Below, in pieces: positions 16,907 to 26,556 of a stretch of 64,000 nt of DNA. The position numbers and the translations under genes were made by a program. This DNA comes from Scalindua sp964344685 (lineage in GTDB: Bacteria > Planctomycetota > Brocadiia > Brocadiales > Scalinduaceae). The stretch is taken from the NCBI GenBank assembly GCA_964344685.1, contig CAYFOK010000005.1:124001-188000 (forward strand), written 5' to 3'. How positions within the stretch are numbered: position 1 is the stretch's first letter; each line of letters starts with the position of its first letter. Below the pieces are notes generated by a model. The model did no database searches, was not told the origin of the DNA, and was given only the letters and a program-made list of their open reading frames with translations.

Positions 16907-17481
16907 AAATTTCTCCTTAAAGATTTTTCTGGGCCGCTTTGTAATTCAAAACAGATACACCATTAACATATTTTTTCTATATCGATCAAGGAATAAAAAA
17001 ATGTATGTTGGTGTGATTGATATATTTTCATCCTATAATATTCTGTATAAAAATACTATAGTTCCTGACATATTTTACAACTTTAAATAGTTACAAGGGG
17101 TGATATTAGAGTAATTTAACGAATTATTTGCTTATGTCAATAATAATCCGTGCAATTTTTCACATTCATTTGAAACATTCAAATCCAGAAAAAAATATGA
17201 AAATAGAGAAATCAGTCCGCTCTGGTTGAGATTTAATTATAACAGCCGTAGTTTTGAATTAAGAATTAATGAAGTAGTAGTTCTGATATTTGTCTATTTC
17301 ATTCCCAGAATACCCTCGCAATAGCTAAATATAATTAATACTCAGTGTGTTCAGACAATGATCCCCTGATTGTTCAATCCTATTAATGGAAATAGCATTA
17401 TAATCCCCTAAGTGCATGTTCATTATGACTTTATGGTTTTTTCTGGTAAACAAAAAGAATTTTATTATTATAATTCAAATT
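16907..17481. other. Intergenic region upstream of recN
   Basis: 575 bp of AT-rich DNA between divergent genes (histone-like on minus, recN on plus). I see no ORF with a ribosome site and no RNA gene. A weak inverted pair ACAAT/ATTGT brackets GATCCCCTG around 17355-17373. Promoters for both flanking genes must lie here but are not obvious. Confidence 0.4.
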
Positions 17482-19197
17482 ATGTTGAATGAACTTTCTA
17501 TCTCCAACTTTGCCCTGATTGATGAGATTACAATAAAATTCGATGAAGGTTTAAATATTTTTACCGGTACGACAGGTGTAGGCAAATCTTTGATAATCGG
17601 CGCATTAAACTTTCTTCTGGGCAGCCGGGCAACGAATGATATTGTCGGAAGTAGCGAGAAAGAAGTTACTGTCAGCGGATTATTCTTTATTAAAAGCAGT
17701 CAGATTCGTCAAAACATCAAAGAACATATCGAAGATATCGATGATGAAGCGATCATCATACAGAGGAGTTTAGACCCGAAAGGTCGTAACAGATGTAAGA
17801 TCAACAATCAACCAATAACGGTCTCCTTATTAAAGGAGATCGGAGAGCTACTGGTAAATATACACGGCCAGCACGAACATGAATCTTTGACTAACCCACT
17901 TCAACAGCTCAGAACTCTTGATGGTTTTGGAAAACTGGACGGCCTTAGAATTGAGTTTTCCAGTAACTACAGTAAAGCGTTGGAGAAAGATAAACAGTTA
18001 CTGCAGTTAAATGATCAACAAGATGAGAGAAAAAGGCAGATTGACCTTTATCATCATGAAATTAACGAAATTGAAAGTTCACAATTGCAGCCTGAAGAAG
18101 ACACAAGACTGGATGAAGAGCGTTATATTCTTGCAAATTCTGAGAAAATTCAAGAGGTGCTCTCATTATGCTCTAACAACTTATATGAATCTGACGATTC
18201 TATAATTGCCGGACTTAAAGAGATTGCTAATGAGCTTTCCAAAATAGTGGATATTGATAAAGATTTTAAAAATACTGCTGAAGTTTGCAACCAGGCTGTC
18301 TATCAATTGGAAGATGTTGCAAATTCATTGAGAAACGATGTTGATAAATATGATTATGACCATGAACGGTTAGTTCAAATTGAAGAACGAATAGAAAGCA
18401 TTAGAAGGCTTAAACAGAAATATGGAGATACAATCGGCAACATCCTGTCCTACTGTGAAGATTCCAAATTAAAGCTCAACCATTTATTAAAGGAAAATGA
18501 AGATACAGAGATTATAGAGAAAGAATTAAAACAGCTTAAAAAAGCTGCAATTAATACGGGTAACAAGTTGACACAACACCGTAAAAAATCAGGTAAAAAA
18601 CTATCTGCCCTTATTAAGAATGAGTTGACAGACCTGGGAATTACCGACGGCAGGTTTGATATAGACATCTCAAATATAGATAAAAGCTCTGATAAAACGG
18701 GACTGGAAGGGGCCAACTATTCAGGATTTGACCGTGTGGAGTTCATGTTCTCGTCTAATCCGGGAGAAGATCTCAAGCCGCTTAGAAAGATTGGTTCAGG
18801 TGGTGAAATCTCCAGAGTTATGCTTGCCCTGAAACGGCATGTGGCATTGGCAGATCAAACCCCTGTACTTATATTTGATGAAATCGATGCAAATATAGGT
18901 GGAAGAATGGGACGGGTTATAGGCGAAAAGCTAAGACTGGTTGCTCAGTCTCACCAGGTAATCTGCATTACTCATCTGCCCCAGATAGCCAGTTATGCGG
19001 AGCAGCATTTTAAGGTAAACAAAACGGTCAAAAATAATAAGACATTTGTAGGAATCGATATGCTTTCCTCAAAAGAACAACTTGAAGAGATTGCAGAGAT
19101 GATAAGAGGTACAGAAAAAAGTGAAGTGACAAGGAAACAGGCTAAAGAGATGCTGGATGATGCCAAAAAACTTATGAAACGTATGTCAGCTTCATAG
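17482..19197 (+). CDS. recN: DNA repair protein RecN
   Basis: 571 residues from ATG 17482 (MLNELSISNFALIDEITIKF); the 22-codon extension upstream is not conserved-looking. SMC-like: N-terminal ATPase half with Walker A GTTGVGKS, the RecN segment VNIHGQHEHESL, a central coiled coil (about 160-400), then the ABC signature KIGSGGEISRVMLALK, Walker B TPVLIFDEIDANIGG and the H-loop region ICITHLPQIA. RecN binds broken DNA ends and promotes strand interactions in double-strand-break repair in the cytoplasm. The P-loop reads GTTGVGKS where most RecN have GETGAGKS; the core GxxGxGKS is intact. No clear ribosome site. Confidence 0.96.
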   Translation: MLNELSISNFALIDEITIKFDEGLNIFTGTTGVGKSLIIGALNFLLGSRATNDIVGSSEKEVTVSGLFFIKSSQIRQNIKEHIEDIDDEAIIIQRSLDPKGRNRCKINNQPITVSLLKEIGELLVNIHGQHEHESLTNPLQQLRTLDGFGKLDGLRIEFSSNYSKALEKDKQLLQLNDQQDERKRQIDLYHHEINEIESSQLQPEEDTRLDEERYILANSEKIQEVLSLCSNNLYESDDSIIAGLKEIANELSKIVDIDKDFKNTAEVCNQAVYQLEDVANSLRNDVDKYDYDHERLVQIEERIESIRRLKQKYGDTIGNILSYCEDSKLKLNHLLKENEDTEIIEKELKQLKKAAINTGNKLTQHRKKSGKKLSALIKNELTDLGITDGRFDIDISNIDKSSDKTGLEGANYSGFDRVEFMFSSNPGEDLKPLRKIGSGGEISRVMLALKRHVALADQTPVLIFDEIDANIGGRMGRVIGEKLRLVAQSHQVICITHLPQIASYAEQHFKVNKTVKNNKTFVGIDMLSSKEQLEEIAEMIRGTEKSEVTRKQAKEMLDDAKKLMKRMSAS

Positions 19198-19396
19198 ATA
19201 TTAATTCATACAGCTTAGAAAAAAGGGAAATTGATGTAAGCCGTTCATTTCCATATGATTCCAGTTTCTATGGAAAAGTAACTGCTAAATAATTATAAAA
19301 TAACATTGTAATCTTACAGGTTTCTGATTTAATACTGTCGCTGATATTGTCGTATTTCAGAAGTTAAATTTCTGCTGAATTTATTGATTGAATGCC

Positions 19397-20071
19397 ATGA
19401 GAACGTTCGCAAAATTATTTGCAAAATCCCCATTTGCACCACTTCAAACACATATGCAGGATGTAAATGGGTGTGTAGTTAAAGTAAAAGAGATATTCGA
19501 GGCGTTAGAAAGAGGCGATACCAAATCAGTCGAAAGGATAGCCATAGAAATATCAAAGCAGGAAGCAGTAGCTGATACCACAAAAAATGAATTGCGCAAC
19601 CATCTGCCGGGCGGCCTTTTTATGCCTATAAGTAAAAGCGCATTATTGGAAATCTTATCGTTACAGGATGATATTGCTGATGACTGCGAGGACATTGGAA
19701 TATTACTTACACTTAGAGAGCTTAATTTAAAAGATATCTTCAAAGAGGATTTTAAGAACTTTTTAAGAAAGAACATTGAAACATATGAGCTCATCAAAGT
19801 CATCATAGAGGATTTTGATAACCTGCTTGAAACATCTTTTTCCGGCCGTGAAGCAGAAAAAGTCAAGTCTATGGTTCAAGATGTTGCTCTAAGGGAACAT
19901 GAAGCCGATATATCCCAACGTCAACTGCTTAAGAACATTTTCAGCAATGAAGATCAGTTTACTCATGGCGAACTCCATCTGTGGTTATTAATTCTAAAGG
20001 AAATTAGAACATTATCCAACACCTCTGAAAAATTAGCCCACCGTATCCGCAATTTACTAGATCTTGAATAA
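19397..20071 (+). CDS. DUF47/PhoU-like phosphate transport accessory protein (TIGR00153 type)
   Basis: About 224 residues, all helical. Features typical of the DUF47 family: an N-terminal FAKLFAKSPFAPLQTHMQDV, EAVADTTKNELRNHLPGG near residue 60, and LQDDIADDCEDIGILL with clustered acidic residues likely to bind metal, ending with AHRIRNLLDLE. It precedes a PiT-type phosphate permease by 22 bp, the standard gene pairing in which the DUF47 protein controls the permease. A TTG three codons upstream (19388) could also start. No obvious Pho box. Confidence 0.9.
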   Translation: MRTFAKLFAKSPFAPLQTHMQDVNGCVVKVKEIFEALERGDTKSVERIAIEISKQEAVADTTKNELRNHLPGGLFMPISKSALLEILSLQDDIADDCEDIGILLTLRELNLKDIFKEDFKNFLRKNIETYELIKVIIEDFDNLLETSFSGREAEKVKSMVQDVALREHEADISQRQLLKNIFSNEDQFTHGELHLWLLILKEIRTLSNTSEKLAHRIRNLLDLE

Positions 20072-20093
20072 ATAATACTATAGAGACACCACC

Positions 20094-21524
20094 TTGACCC
20101 CTGAAACCATACTTATTATTCTTGCTTTAGTCATCAGTTTCTACATGGCATGGAATATCGGCGCAAATGATGTTGCCAACGCCATGGGTACTTCTGTTGG
20201 CTCTGGGGCCCTGACCCTCAAGTGGGCAATCGTTGTTGCCGCCCTCATGGAGTTTGCAGGGGCATTTTTAGTAGGATCTCATGTCACGAACACTGTCAGA
20301 AAAGGAATCATTGATCCTGTTGTATTCGTCGGTGACCCGAACAGTTATATCTATGGTATGATAGCCGCGTTGCTGGCGGCAGGTGCATGGCTGAATATTG
20401 CCTCATTTAAAGGATGGCCAGTCTCCACTACTCATTCAATCGTTGGAGCGGTACTTGGCTTCGGTATTGTATTCAGCGGTTTTGCTTCTATTCACTGGAA
20501 TACTGTATCAAAGATAGCTGCCAGCTGGGTAGTATCACCTCTTCTAAGCGGTACAATCTCATTTTTGATTTTCTGCCTTTTGAGGAGAATGATATTTTAC
20601 TCCAAGACACCTGTCCGAGCGGCAAAAAAGATAACTCCTTTTCTGGTCTTTTTTGTTGTTGGAATATTGACACTGGTAATGGTTTTCAAGGGCCTAAAGA
20701 ATCTTCATATGGATCTGACACTTGGGAAAGCCTTAACTCTTGCCAGCCTCGTAGGTCTTCTTGGTGCGCTGATCAGTATTCCTCTGGTCTATAGAATCAA
20801 ATCCTCCATACCGGAAGAGAAAGAAGAAGATCTTCTTGACCCAAAGGTAGAAAGAAGTATGCAGAAGGTAGTGATGCATCTGAGAAGGATAAAGGAGTCT
20901 ACTACAGGAGAACTTACTGATGAAGTCGCTAATATACTGGACCAGTCAGAAAAGATCACAAATCAATTAGAGAAATACACTCACATAAAGCACGTAAGCA
21001 CTGACTACCTGACGGTAGAAAAGATATTTGTCTATCTGCAGATTTTGAGTGCCTGCTTTGTAGCTTTTGCTCATGGAGCAAACGACGTAGCGAATTCTAT
21101 AGGGCCATTAGCGGGAGTCCTCTCTGCAATAAAGTCAGGTGTGATTGAGATGAAAGCCCAGGTTCCCATGCTGGTTCTCCTGCTGGGTGGGCTGGGCATT
21201 GTTGTCGGACTTGCAACATGGGGATGGCGCGTCATTCAAACTATCGGAAGATACATCACAGAACTTACCCCAACCAGAGGATTTGCTGCTGAATTTGGTG
21301 CCGCAATAACGATAGTATTAGCATCAAAACTGGCATTGCCTGTATCGACCACACATACTCTCGTTGGAGCAGTCCTCGGCGTAGGGCTTGCCAGGGGCTT
21401 GAGCTCCCTGAATCTAACAACTATTCGCGATATACTCATTTCATGGGTTATTACAATTCCTGCCGGAGCGGGATTAACTATCATATTCTTCTATATAATT
21501 AAAGCCTCATTTTCCGGCTGGTAA
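20094..21524 (+). CDS. Inorganic phosphate transporter, PiT family
   Basis: 476 residues with about ten hydrophobic segments in two halves. Each half carries the PiT signature: GANDVANAMGTSVGSGAL (about 23-40) and HGANDVANSIGPLAGVL (about 327-343). Other conserved patches are GWPVSTTHSIVGAVLGFG and LPVSTTHTLVGAVLGVG. An approximately 80-residue hydrophilic loop lies between the halves (EEKEEDLLDPKVERSMQKV...). Low-affinity metal-phosphate/H+ or Na+ symporter of the cytoplasmic membrane. The start is TTG at 20094. Operon partner of the DUF47 gene just upstream. Confidence 0.94.
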   Translation: MTPETILIILALVISFYMAWNIGANDVANAMGTSVGSGALTLKWAIVVAALMEFAGAFLVGSHVTNTVRKGIIDPVVFVGDPNSYIYGMIAALLAAGAWLNIASFKGWPVSTTHSIVGAVLGFGIVFSGFASIHWNTVSKIAASWVVSPLLSGTISFLIFCLLRRMIFYSKTPVRAAKKITPFLVFFVVGILTLVMVFKGLKNLHMDLTLGKALTLASLVGLLGALISIPLVYRIKSSIPEEKEEDLLDPKVERSMQKVVMHLRRIKESTTGELTDEVANILDQSEKITNQLEKYTHIKHVSTDYLTVEKIFVYLQILSACFVAFAHGANDVANSIGPLAGVLSAIKSGVIEMKAQVPMLVLLLGGLGIVVGLATWGWRVIQTIGRYITELTPTRGFAAEFGAAITIVLASKLALPVSTTHTLVGAVLGVGLARGLSSLNLTTIRDILISWVITIPAGAGLTIIFFYIIKASFSGW

Positions 21525-21638
21525 GTACATATAAGGAATTTCATGTAGTTTTGTTTGGGATATTTCGTTTCACTCAACCTGCACTGAAGTCAATAATTTC
21601 TAATCTTTGAATTCCTAAATATTTTTAATTTAGATTAT

Positions 21639-22391
21639 ATGAAAGTATACTTTATAGGCGCTGGCCCCGGTGATCCTGAACTGATAACTGTTAAAGGCAA
21701 GAGATTAATTGAATCTTCCGGCTACTGTATTTATGCGGGATCGTTAGTGAACAAAGAGATCCTTAAATACTGCAGTGATAATACTAAAATATATGATTCA
21801 GCTTCCATGGCTCTCGATGAGATCATTAAGGTAATGGAGGAAGCGAAGGAGAGAAATATAGATGTTGCACGGGTGCATACAGGTGATCCATCTATATACA
21901 GTGCCATACAGGAGCAGATGTCCGAACTGGACAAACGTGGTATCGATTACGAGATGGTACCAGGTGTAAGTTCATTTCTTGCCGCAGCATCTGCGCTAAA
22001 ACAGGAGCTTACTCTACCAGGTGTTTCACAAACAATAATAATAACTCGTATTGAAGGCAGAACTCCTGTGCCTGAAACAGAGAAATTAGAGATGCTTTCA
22101 AAGACAAAGGCAACACTCTGTATATTCCTGAGCATCAAGGAGATTGAAAAGGTTGCAGATATACTCAGACCGGCATATGGCGATGACTGCCTTGTTGCAA
22201 TAGTCTACAAGGCAAGCTGGAAGGACGAAAAGATTATTATATCTGATCTTAAAAATGTCGCCGATGCAACAATTCAGAATGGAATCAAAAATACAGCAAT
22301 GATTATTGTCGGCGATGTACTCTCAAGAAATTTTGACTATTCAAAACTGTATGATAAGCATTTCAGACACGCATTTCGAAACGAAGTATAA
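21639..22391 (+). CDS. cobM: Precorrin-4 / cobalt-precorrin-4 C11-methyltransferase
   Basis: 250 residues of the tetrapyrrole methylase fold. It begins MKVYFIGAGPGDPELITVKG, the SAM-binding loop, then YCIYAGSLV, the segment typical of CobM/CbiF, followed by ARVHTGDPSIYSAIQEQM and YEMVPGVSSFLAAASAL. It methylates C-11 of the corrin precursor with SAM in cobalamin synthesis. Sequence alone does not separate aerobic CobM from anaerobic CbiF; in an anaerobe the CbiF reaction (cobalt-precorrin-4) is more likely. No other cobalamin genes lie nearby and no B12 riboswitch is seen in the 114-bp upstream gap. Confidence 0.93.
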   Translation: MKVYFIGAGPGDPELITVKGKRLIESSGYCIYAGSLVNKEILKYCSDNTKIYDSASMALDEIIKVMEEAKERNIDVARVHTGDPSIYSAIQEQMSELDKRGIDYEMVPGVSSFLAAASALKQELTLPGVSQTIIITRIEGRTPVPETEKLEMLSKTKATLCIFLSIKEIEKVADILRPAYGDDCLVAIVYKASWKDEKIIISDLKNVADATIQNGIKNTAMIIVGDVLSRNFDYSKLYDKHFRHAFRNEV

Positions 22392-22474
22392 AGTTAATGT
22401 TCAGACCGCATTTTAGAAGTTGATTTTTCTCATTCACCACCTATAATTAAACTTTTTAATAATCTCACTACGTT

Positions 22475-22783
22475 ATGAAAAATTGCCCAGATTGCTCAAA
22501 ACCATTACAATTTAAAGAGATGACCGGTATTATTTACGGCTTTTTACCTTCTTGTAATACGCATACATATGAATGCACAAATTGCGAGAAGTCAATAGTA
22601 AAATTAAACTGGTTTTTGATAATATTCTACTTTTTATTAGGTACTGCACTATTAATATTATCCTTTGTGGCTTTCCGCCTTAAATTTTTACCAATATACC
22701 TTAATCTTTTTAATTTAATGCTTGGTATAGGATCGTATGTAATTATCATAAAAGGATTTCTTTTTAAAATTAACAGTAAGTAG
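22475..22783 (+). CDS. Small zinc-ribbon membrane protein
   Basis: 102 residues. The N-terminal part holds two Cys pairs, CPDC (4-7) and CTNC (about 34-37), separated by about 27 residues, a probable zinc ribbon. Two hydrophobic segments follow (about 48-70 and 76-96) with a short basic tail. No family recognised. It is 21 bp upstream of the FmdE-domain gene in the same direction and is probably co-transcribed. Confidence 0.6.
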   Translation: MKNCPDCSKPLQFKEMTGIIYGFLPSCNTHTYECTNCEKSIVKLNWFLIIFYFLLGTALLILSFVAFRLKFLPIYLNLFNLMLGIGSYVIIIKGFLFKINSK

Positions 22784-22804
22784 ATTTACAGGGAGAGCTA
22801 AACG

Positions 22805-23536
22805 GTGAGACAACCAAAATTGAATTATTTTATATTTCTGAATATTTTATTTTTTTTATTGTTTTCAACAATCATATTTGGAGGAATAGTAATGGCAGAA
22901 GGCCAGACTAAGTTTAACATAGATTTTTTAGACCAGGTAGAACCAATTAAAATGAAAGACCCTCTTGCTGTTGCTTTAGGGGCCATGGATAAGGACGAAC
23001 CATTTGTGTATAGATACGAGGATGCAGTGAAGACAGCCGGCCATTCATGTCCTGCAGTCTCAGGCGCGTATAGATTAACACAGACTGCATTAAAGCATCT
23101 TCATGGTGATGATGAAATACCGGTCAGAGGGAACATAAAGGTGACATTTAGAGGCGGCATTGGATACAGGGTTAATGGCCCGATTTCTCAAGTTGTTACA
23201 CTCATAACAGGAGCTGCAGGTGAAAGCGGATTTCATGGACTGGGGGGTGGAAAATTCAACAGACACAATCTATTGACATTTGATGAGAGCAGTCAAGCAC
23301 CCGCAGGTGCGATATGTTCGGCAATCTTTGAAAGGATTGACAACGGGAAAAAAGTAGAAGTGACGTATGACAACAGTATGTTGCCGGCCGATCCAAAGAT
23401 GGGAGAGCTAATGCCTCTGTCCGTCAGTGGAAGCGGTTCTGATGAGCAGATTAAAGAGTTTGGCAAACTCTGGCACGAAAGAATCAAAGTTGTCCTGACG
23501 GGTAACATGGAAGGAATGTTTGTTGTAAAAGAGTAA
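22805..23536 (+). CDS. Exported FmdE-domain protein
   Basis: 243 residues, GTG start with AGGGAGAG upstream. An N-terminal hydrophobic stretch (about 8-28) acts as signal peptide or anchor. The core carries KTAGHSCPAVSGAYRLTQTA, which fits the FmdE pattern (GHxCPxxxxG) with its metal- or cluster-binding His and Cys, then VRGNIKVTFRGGIGYRVNGP and a Gly-rich segment. FmdE-type domains were named from subunit E of formylmethanofuran dehydrogenase, but occur widely without that enzyme, and their role is unsettled. Export is unusual and no other C1 enzyme genes are adjacent. Convergent with pgsA. Confidence 0.75.
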   Translation: MRQPKLNYFIFLNILFFLLFSTIIFGGIVMAEGQTKFNIDFLDQVEPIKMKDPLAVALGAMDKDEPFVYRYEDAVKTAGHSCPAVSGAYRLTQTALKHLHGDDEIPVRGNIKVTFRGGIGYRVNGPISQVVTLITGAAGESGFHGLGGGKFNRHNLLTFDESSQAPAGAICSAIFERIDNGKKVEVTYDNSMLPADPKMGELMPLSVSGSGSDEQIKEFGKLWHERIKVVLTGNMEGMFVVKE

Positions 23537-23547
23537 TACTGTGCTTT

Positions 23548-23588
23548 GAACATTTATTATTTCAATAACAACGAAATATTAAATGTTC
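23548..23588. terminator. Stem-loop between convergent genes
   Basis: GAACATTTA (23548-23556) pairs perfectly with TAAATGTTC (23580-23588), and ATTTC/GAAAT extends the stem inside after a 2-base mismatch. It lies between the convergent FmdE-domain gene and pgsA, so may stop transcription both ways, although no T-run follows. Confidence 0.5.
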
Positions 23589-23629
23589 TGTAGTTAATCA
23601 ATTGAAAACTATTACTGGCTGTTAATTCA

Positions 23630-24238
23630 TTAAGCAGCTAGTAATGTTTTCTTTGCAGAGTATACATAGGTTATCCCGGAACCGATAGTAACGACAACCG
23701 TAATCCACATGAAGACAGAGACTACGTTTTCAGCCCAACCTGTATTTTCAAAATGAGCATAGTATATAAGCAGGGCGCATATTGTCCATGACTGTATAAA
23801 CATCTTGGTTTTCCCCCATATATTACTGGCAAATTTAACCCCTTTTGATTCGGAAAAACCTCTTATACTACTAACCAGGAACTCTCTAGCCACGATTGTA
23901 ATTACCATCCATGGTGTAATAATCTCTTTTGCAACTTGCACAAAAATTATAAAAGTTCCACAGATAATAACTTTATCAACAAAAGGGTCAACCAGGCGTC
24001 CTAAGTCGGTAGATAATTCCCACTTTCTGGCCAAATAACCATCCAGCCAATCTGTAGCAACTGCAACAAAGAAGATAGCCAGAGCCACATTAAAACACCG
24101 GTATGTTAGAAAAACAAAGAAAACAATAGCAAGAAAAAGCCGAGAAAGAGTAATTCTATTGGGAATATTAAAAATAACACTTTTTTTCAAGTTAAATTCC
24201 ACTTCCTTTACTTCAGCTTTTGTATCTTCAATACCCAT
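23630..24238 (-). CDS. pgsA: CDP-diacylglycerol-glycerol-3-phosphate 3-phosphatidyltransferase
   Basis: 202 residues with four or five membrane segments and the CDP-alcohol phosphotransferase motif DWLDGYLARKWELSTDLGRL followed by VDPFVDK (pattern D..DG..AR.......G...D...D), which binds metal and the CDP moiety. NIPNRITLSRL at the start is typical for PgsA. It makes phosphatidylglycerol phosphate from CDP-diacylglycerol and glycerol 3-phosphate at the cytoplasmic membrane. Last gene of the pheA-to-pgsA cluster, 6 bp after ftsK. Phosphatidylserine synthase-like activity cannot be wholly excluded, but PgsA is the best fit. Confidence 0.9.
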   Translation of the reverse strand: MGIEDTKAEVKEVEFNLKKSVIFNIPNRITLSRLFLAIVFFVFLTYRCFNVALAIFFVAVATDWLDGYLARKWELSTDLGRLVDPFVDKVIICGTFIIFVQVAKEIITPWMVITIVAREFLVSSIRGFSESKGVKFASNIWGKTKMFIQSWTICALLIYYAHFENTGWAENVVSVFMWITVVVTIGSGITYVYSAKKTLLAA

Positions 24239-24244
24239 ATCGAT

Positions 24245-26464
24245 TTACTTTTTCTGAGATTGCCATTCATCAAGCGTAACGAATACTTCTCTCGCCTGAC
24301 TCCCTTTATATTCACCAACTATTCCATCTTCAGCCATCAAATCTATCAGCCTGGCTGCGCGGGAGTAACCGATCTCCAGTCTTCGTTGCAGGAGCGAGAC
24401 AGATCCACGCTGAGTCTCTAAAATAATTCTTACCGCTTCTTCATAAAGTTCATCTTTTACTACGTTGCTTTCCTGTAATGAACCCTGCCAAACCTTTAAT
24501 TCCGGACTGAATTCCGGAAGTGAAATCTGTTTAAGATAATCAACAACCCTGTTGATCTCATTATCACTGACATAAGACCCCTGCACTCTAGAAAGCTTGG
24601 AGGTCCCGGGTGGCAGGAACAGCATATCACCCTTTCCTAAAAGTTTTTCCGCCCCATTCTGGTCCAGAATAGTACGTGAATCCACCTTTGAAAATACATG
24701 AAATGATATCCTTGACGGTAAATTTGATTTTATGAGTCCGGTGATTACGTCAACCGATGGCCTCTGGGTTGCAACTACAAGGTGGATGCCAACTGCTCTG
24801 GATTTCTGAGAAAGCCTGATAATTGATGCTTCAACCTCCTTTGACGCTACCATCATCAAATCAGCTAATTCATCTACAACAATCACCATACAAGGCATAT
24901 AGAATGGAATATCGTCAAGATTTGCATCCCCTTCAGGGTCAAGCTTTCTCTGTTTCTCGGAATCACTCATCCTATTATATCCGGCAAGGTCTCTAACTCC
25001 GGCCCTTGCCAGAAGAGTATATCGTTCGTCCATCTTGGCAACAGCCCATTCCAGGATTGCCGCAGCCTTTTTCATGTCAGTTACTACAGGCGCTATCAAA
25101 TGAGGAATATCCTTAAATGCGGAAAATTCAACCATCTTTGGGTCTATCAAAATCAGCTTCAATTCTTCAGGTCTCTGGAAAAGGAGAATACTTAATATTA
25201 TGGAATTCAAGCATACGGATTTTCCTGATCCGGTAGTGCCTGCAACTAACAGATGAGGCATAGCTGCAAGATCTGATATTAAAGGGTACCCTGCAATGTC
25301 TTTACCCAACAGCAAAGGTATAGTACGGCTGTGACTCTCTTTGGTTGCGGTCTCGTACAGCTCCCGCATCTGTACGGGTTTTCTATGAGTATTTGGAACC
25401 TCTATTCCGATAGTTGATTTTCCAGGTATTGGGGCAACCACGCGTATACTTGGAGCTTTCAAGGCAATAGCAATATCATCAGAGAGATTTGATATCTTAC
25501 CTACCTTTGTACCGGGAGCCAGCTCCAACTCATACATGGTAACAGAGGGGCCCTTTTCCAGGCCAACTACCTCAGCAACAATTTTAAATTGTTCCAATGT
25601 TTCCTTTAATACACTAGCTTTTTCCATGACGTGCTCATCACTGTCAAACTTGTGTTTTTTAAGAGGGTCCAGGAGAGAAATCGAAGGAAGGACAAAATCC
25701 ACATTTTTAAACTGGTTGTGCCTGTCTTTAGGAATTTTAAGCTCATTCTCTCTTGACAAAGATGTTCTCTTTCTTGGTTTCAGTTCCACTGATGGCGGCG
25801 GAACAAAGGCAGTCTCCAGATCATCTTCTTCGAGTATGTCCATTTCCGTTGGAAATGTATCTTCAGACAGATCTCTGTCGGAAACGGCCTGGCCCTCATC
25901 TGAGGATGAAGTTTTTGCTGTAAACAACCTTCTTATGTTCCTGTACGCCCAGACAAAAGATGACTCCAATGATTTATTAGAAATAAGCATAAGAGAAATA
26001 ATAAATCCCATAGCTAACAGGATACATGCCCCCGGTATACCAAGATATTCAGTTAACCTGAACGCTGCAATCATTCCAATAATACCACCTGATTCGAGTG
26101 GATAAGAAAATAAACCTGCAAAATTGTCAAGAATACCAAGTATTGGAGAAATTGAGAAAACAAGCAGTACCCCTCCAAGTATTCGTGCCCACAAAATTTC
26201 AATCTTCTTCTTTACAAACAGTGAGATTCCCAACGCACCTATTAATAACGCAAAGATATAAGATGTGATTCCAATACATGTCAGCAGGAAACCGGAAACA
26301 CCGGCACCTATCTTGCCGCAGTAATTTTGCACAGGGTTGTTGACTGGATAGTTTGCAAATGGGGGATCGTTTGGTGAAAATGTTGTAATACTTATCAATA
26401 TAAATATTCCAACCGTACAGATAATAATAGAATATGCCGAATGAAAAACTCGTGTTCTTTGCAT
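24245..26464 (-). CDS. ftsK: DNA translocase FtsK/SpoIIIE
   Basis: 739 residues, AAGGAGC upstream. Four hydrophobic segments in residues 1-165, an acidic linker (about 185-245), then the motor: beta and RecA-like domains with Walker A AGTTGSGKS (about residue 405), Walker B MVIVVDELADLMM, and VATQRPSVDVITGLIKSNLP, followed by a C-terminal winged-helix gamma domain (about 670-735: GSVSLLQRRLEIGYSRAARLIDLM) that recognises KOPS-type sequences. It pumps chromosomal DNA at the division septum. Notable because many planctomycetes lack FtsZ; FtsK then serves chromosome segregation in another division mode. Sits between dut and pgsA. Confidence 0.97.
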   Translation of the reverse strand: MQRTRVFHSAYSIIICTVGIFILISITTFSPNDPPFANYPVNNPVQNYCGKIGAGVSGFLLTCIGITSYIFALLIGALGISLFVKKKIEILWARILGGVLLVFSISPILGILDNFAGLFSYPLESGGIIGMIAAFRLTEYLGIPGACILLAMGFIISLMLISNKSLESSFVWAYRNIRRLFTAKTSSSDEGQAVSDRDLSEDTFPTEMDILEEDDLETAFVPPPSVELKPRKRTSLSRENELKIPKDRHNQFKNVDFVLPSISLLDPLKKHKFDSDEHVMEKASVLKETLEQFKIVAEVVGLEKGPSVTMYELELAPGTKVGKISNLSDDIAIALKAPSIRVVAPIPGKSTIGIEVPNTHRKPVQMRELYETATKESHSRTIPLLLGKDIAGYPLISDLAAMPHLLVAGTTGSGKSVCLNSIILSILLFQRPEELKLILIDPKMVEFSAFKDIPHLIAPVVTDMKKAAAILEWAVAKMDERYTLLARAGVRDLAGYNRMSDSEKQRKLDPEGDANLDDIPFYMPCMVIVVDELADLMMVASKEVEASIIRLSQKSRAVGIHLVVATQRPSVDVITGLIKSNLPSRISFHVFSKVDSRTILDQNGAEKLLGKGDMLFLPPGTSKLSRVQGSYVSDNEINRVVDYLKQISLPEFSPELKVWQGSLQESNVVKDELYEEAVRIILETQRGSVSLLQRRLEIGYSRAARLIDLMAEDGIVGEYKGSQAREVFVTLDEWQSQKK

Positions 26465-26556
26465 AAAATTAGCTCCTTAGAAAGAAATAAATTTTGTTAT
26501 CAGGTTGCTAATTTATAAAAACTCATAACATGATTACCTTATTAATTATTTTTTAA

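Noticed and set aside
16575..17090. 171-residue Phe/Ala-rich plus-strand frame
   Set aside because: It is the mirror of the Lys/Ala repeats of the histone-like gene; GC-skewed lysine codons on minus give phenylalanine codons on plus.
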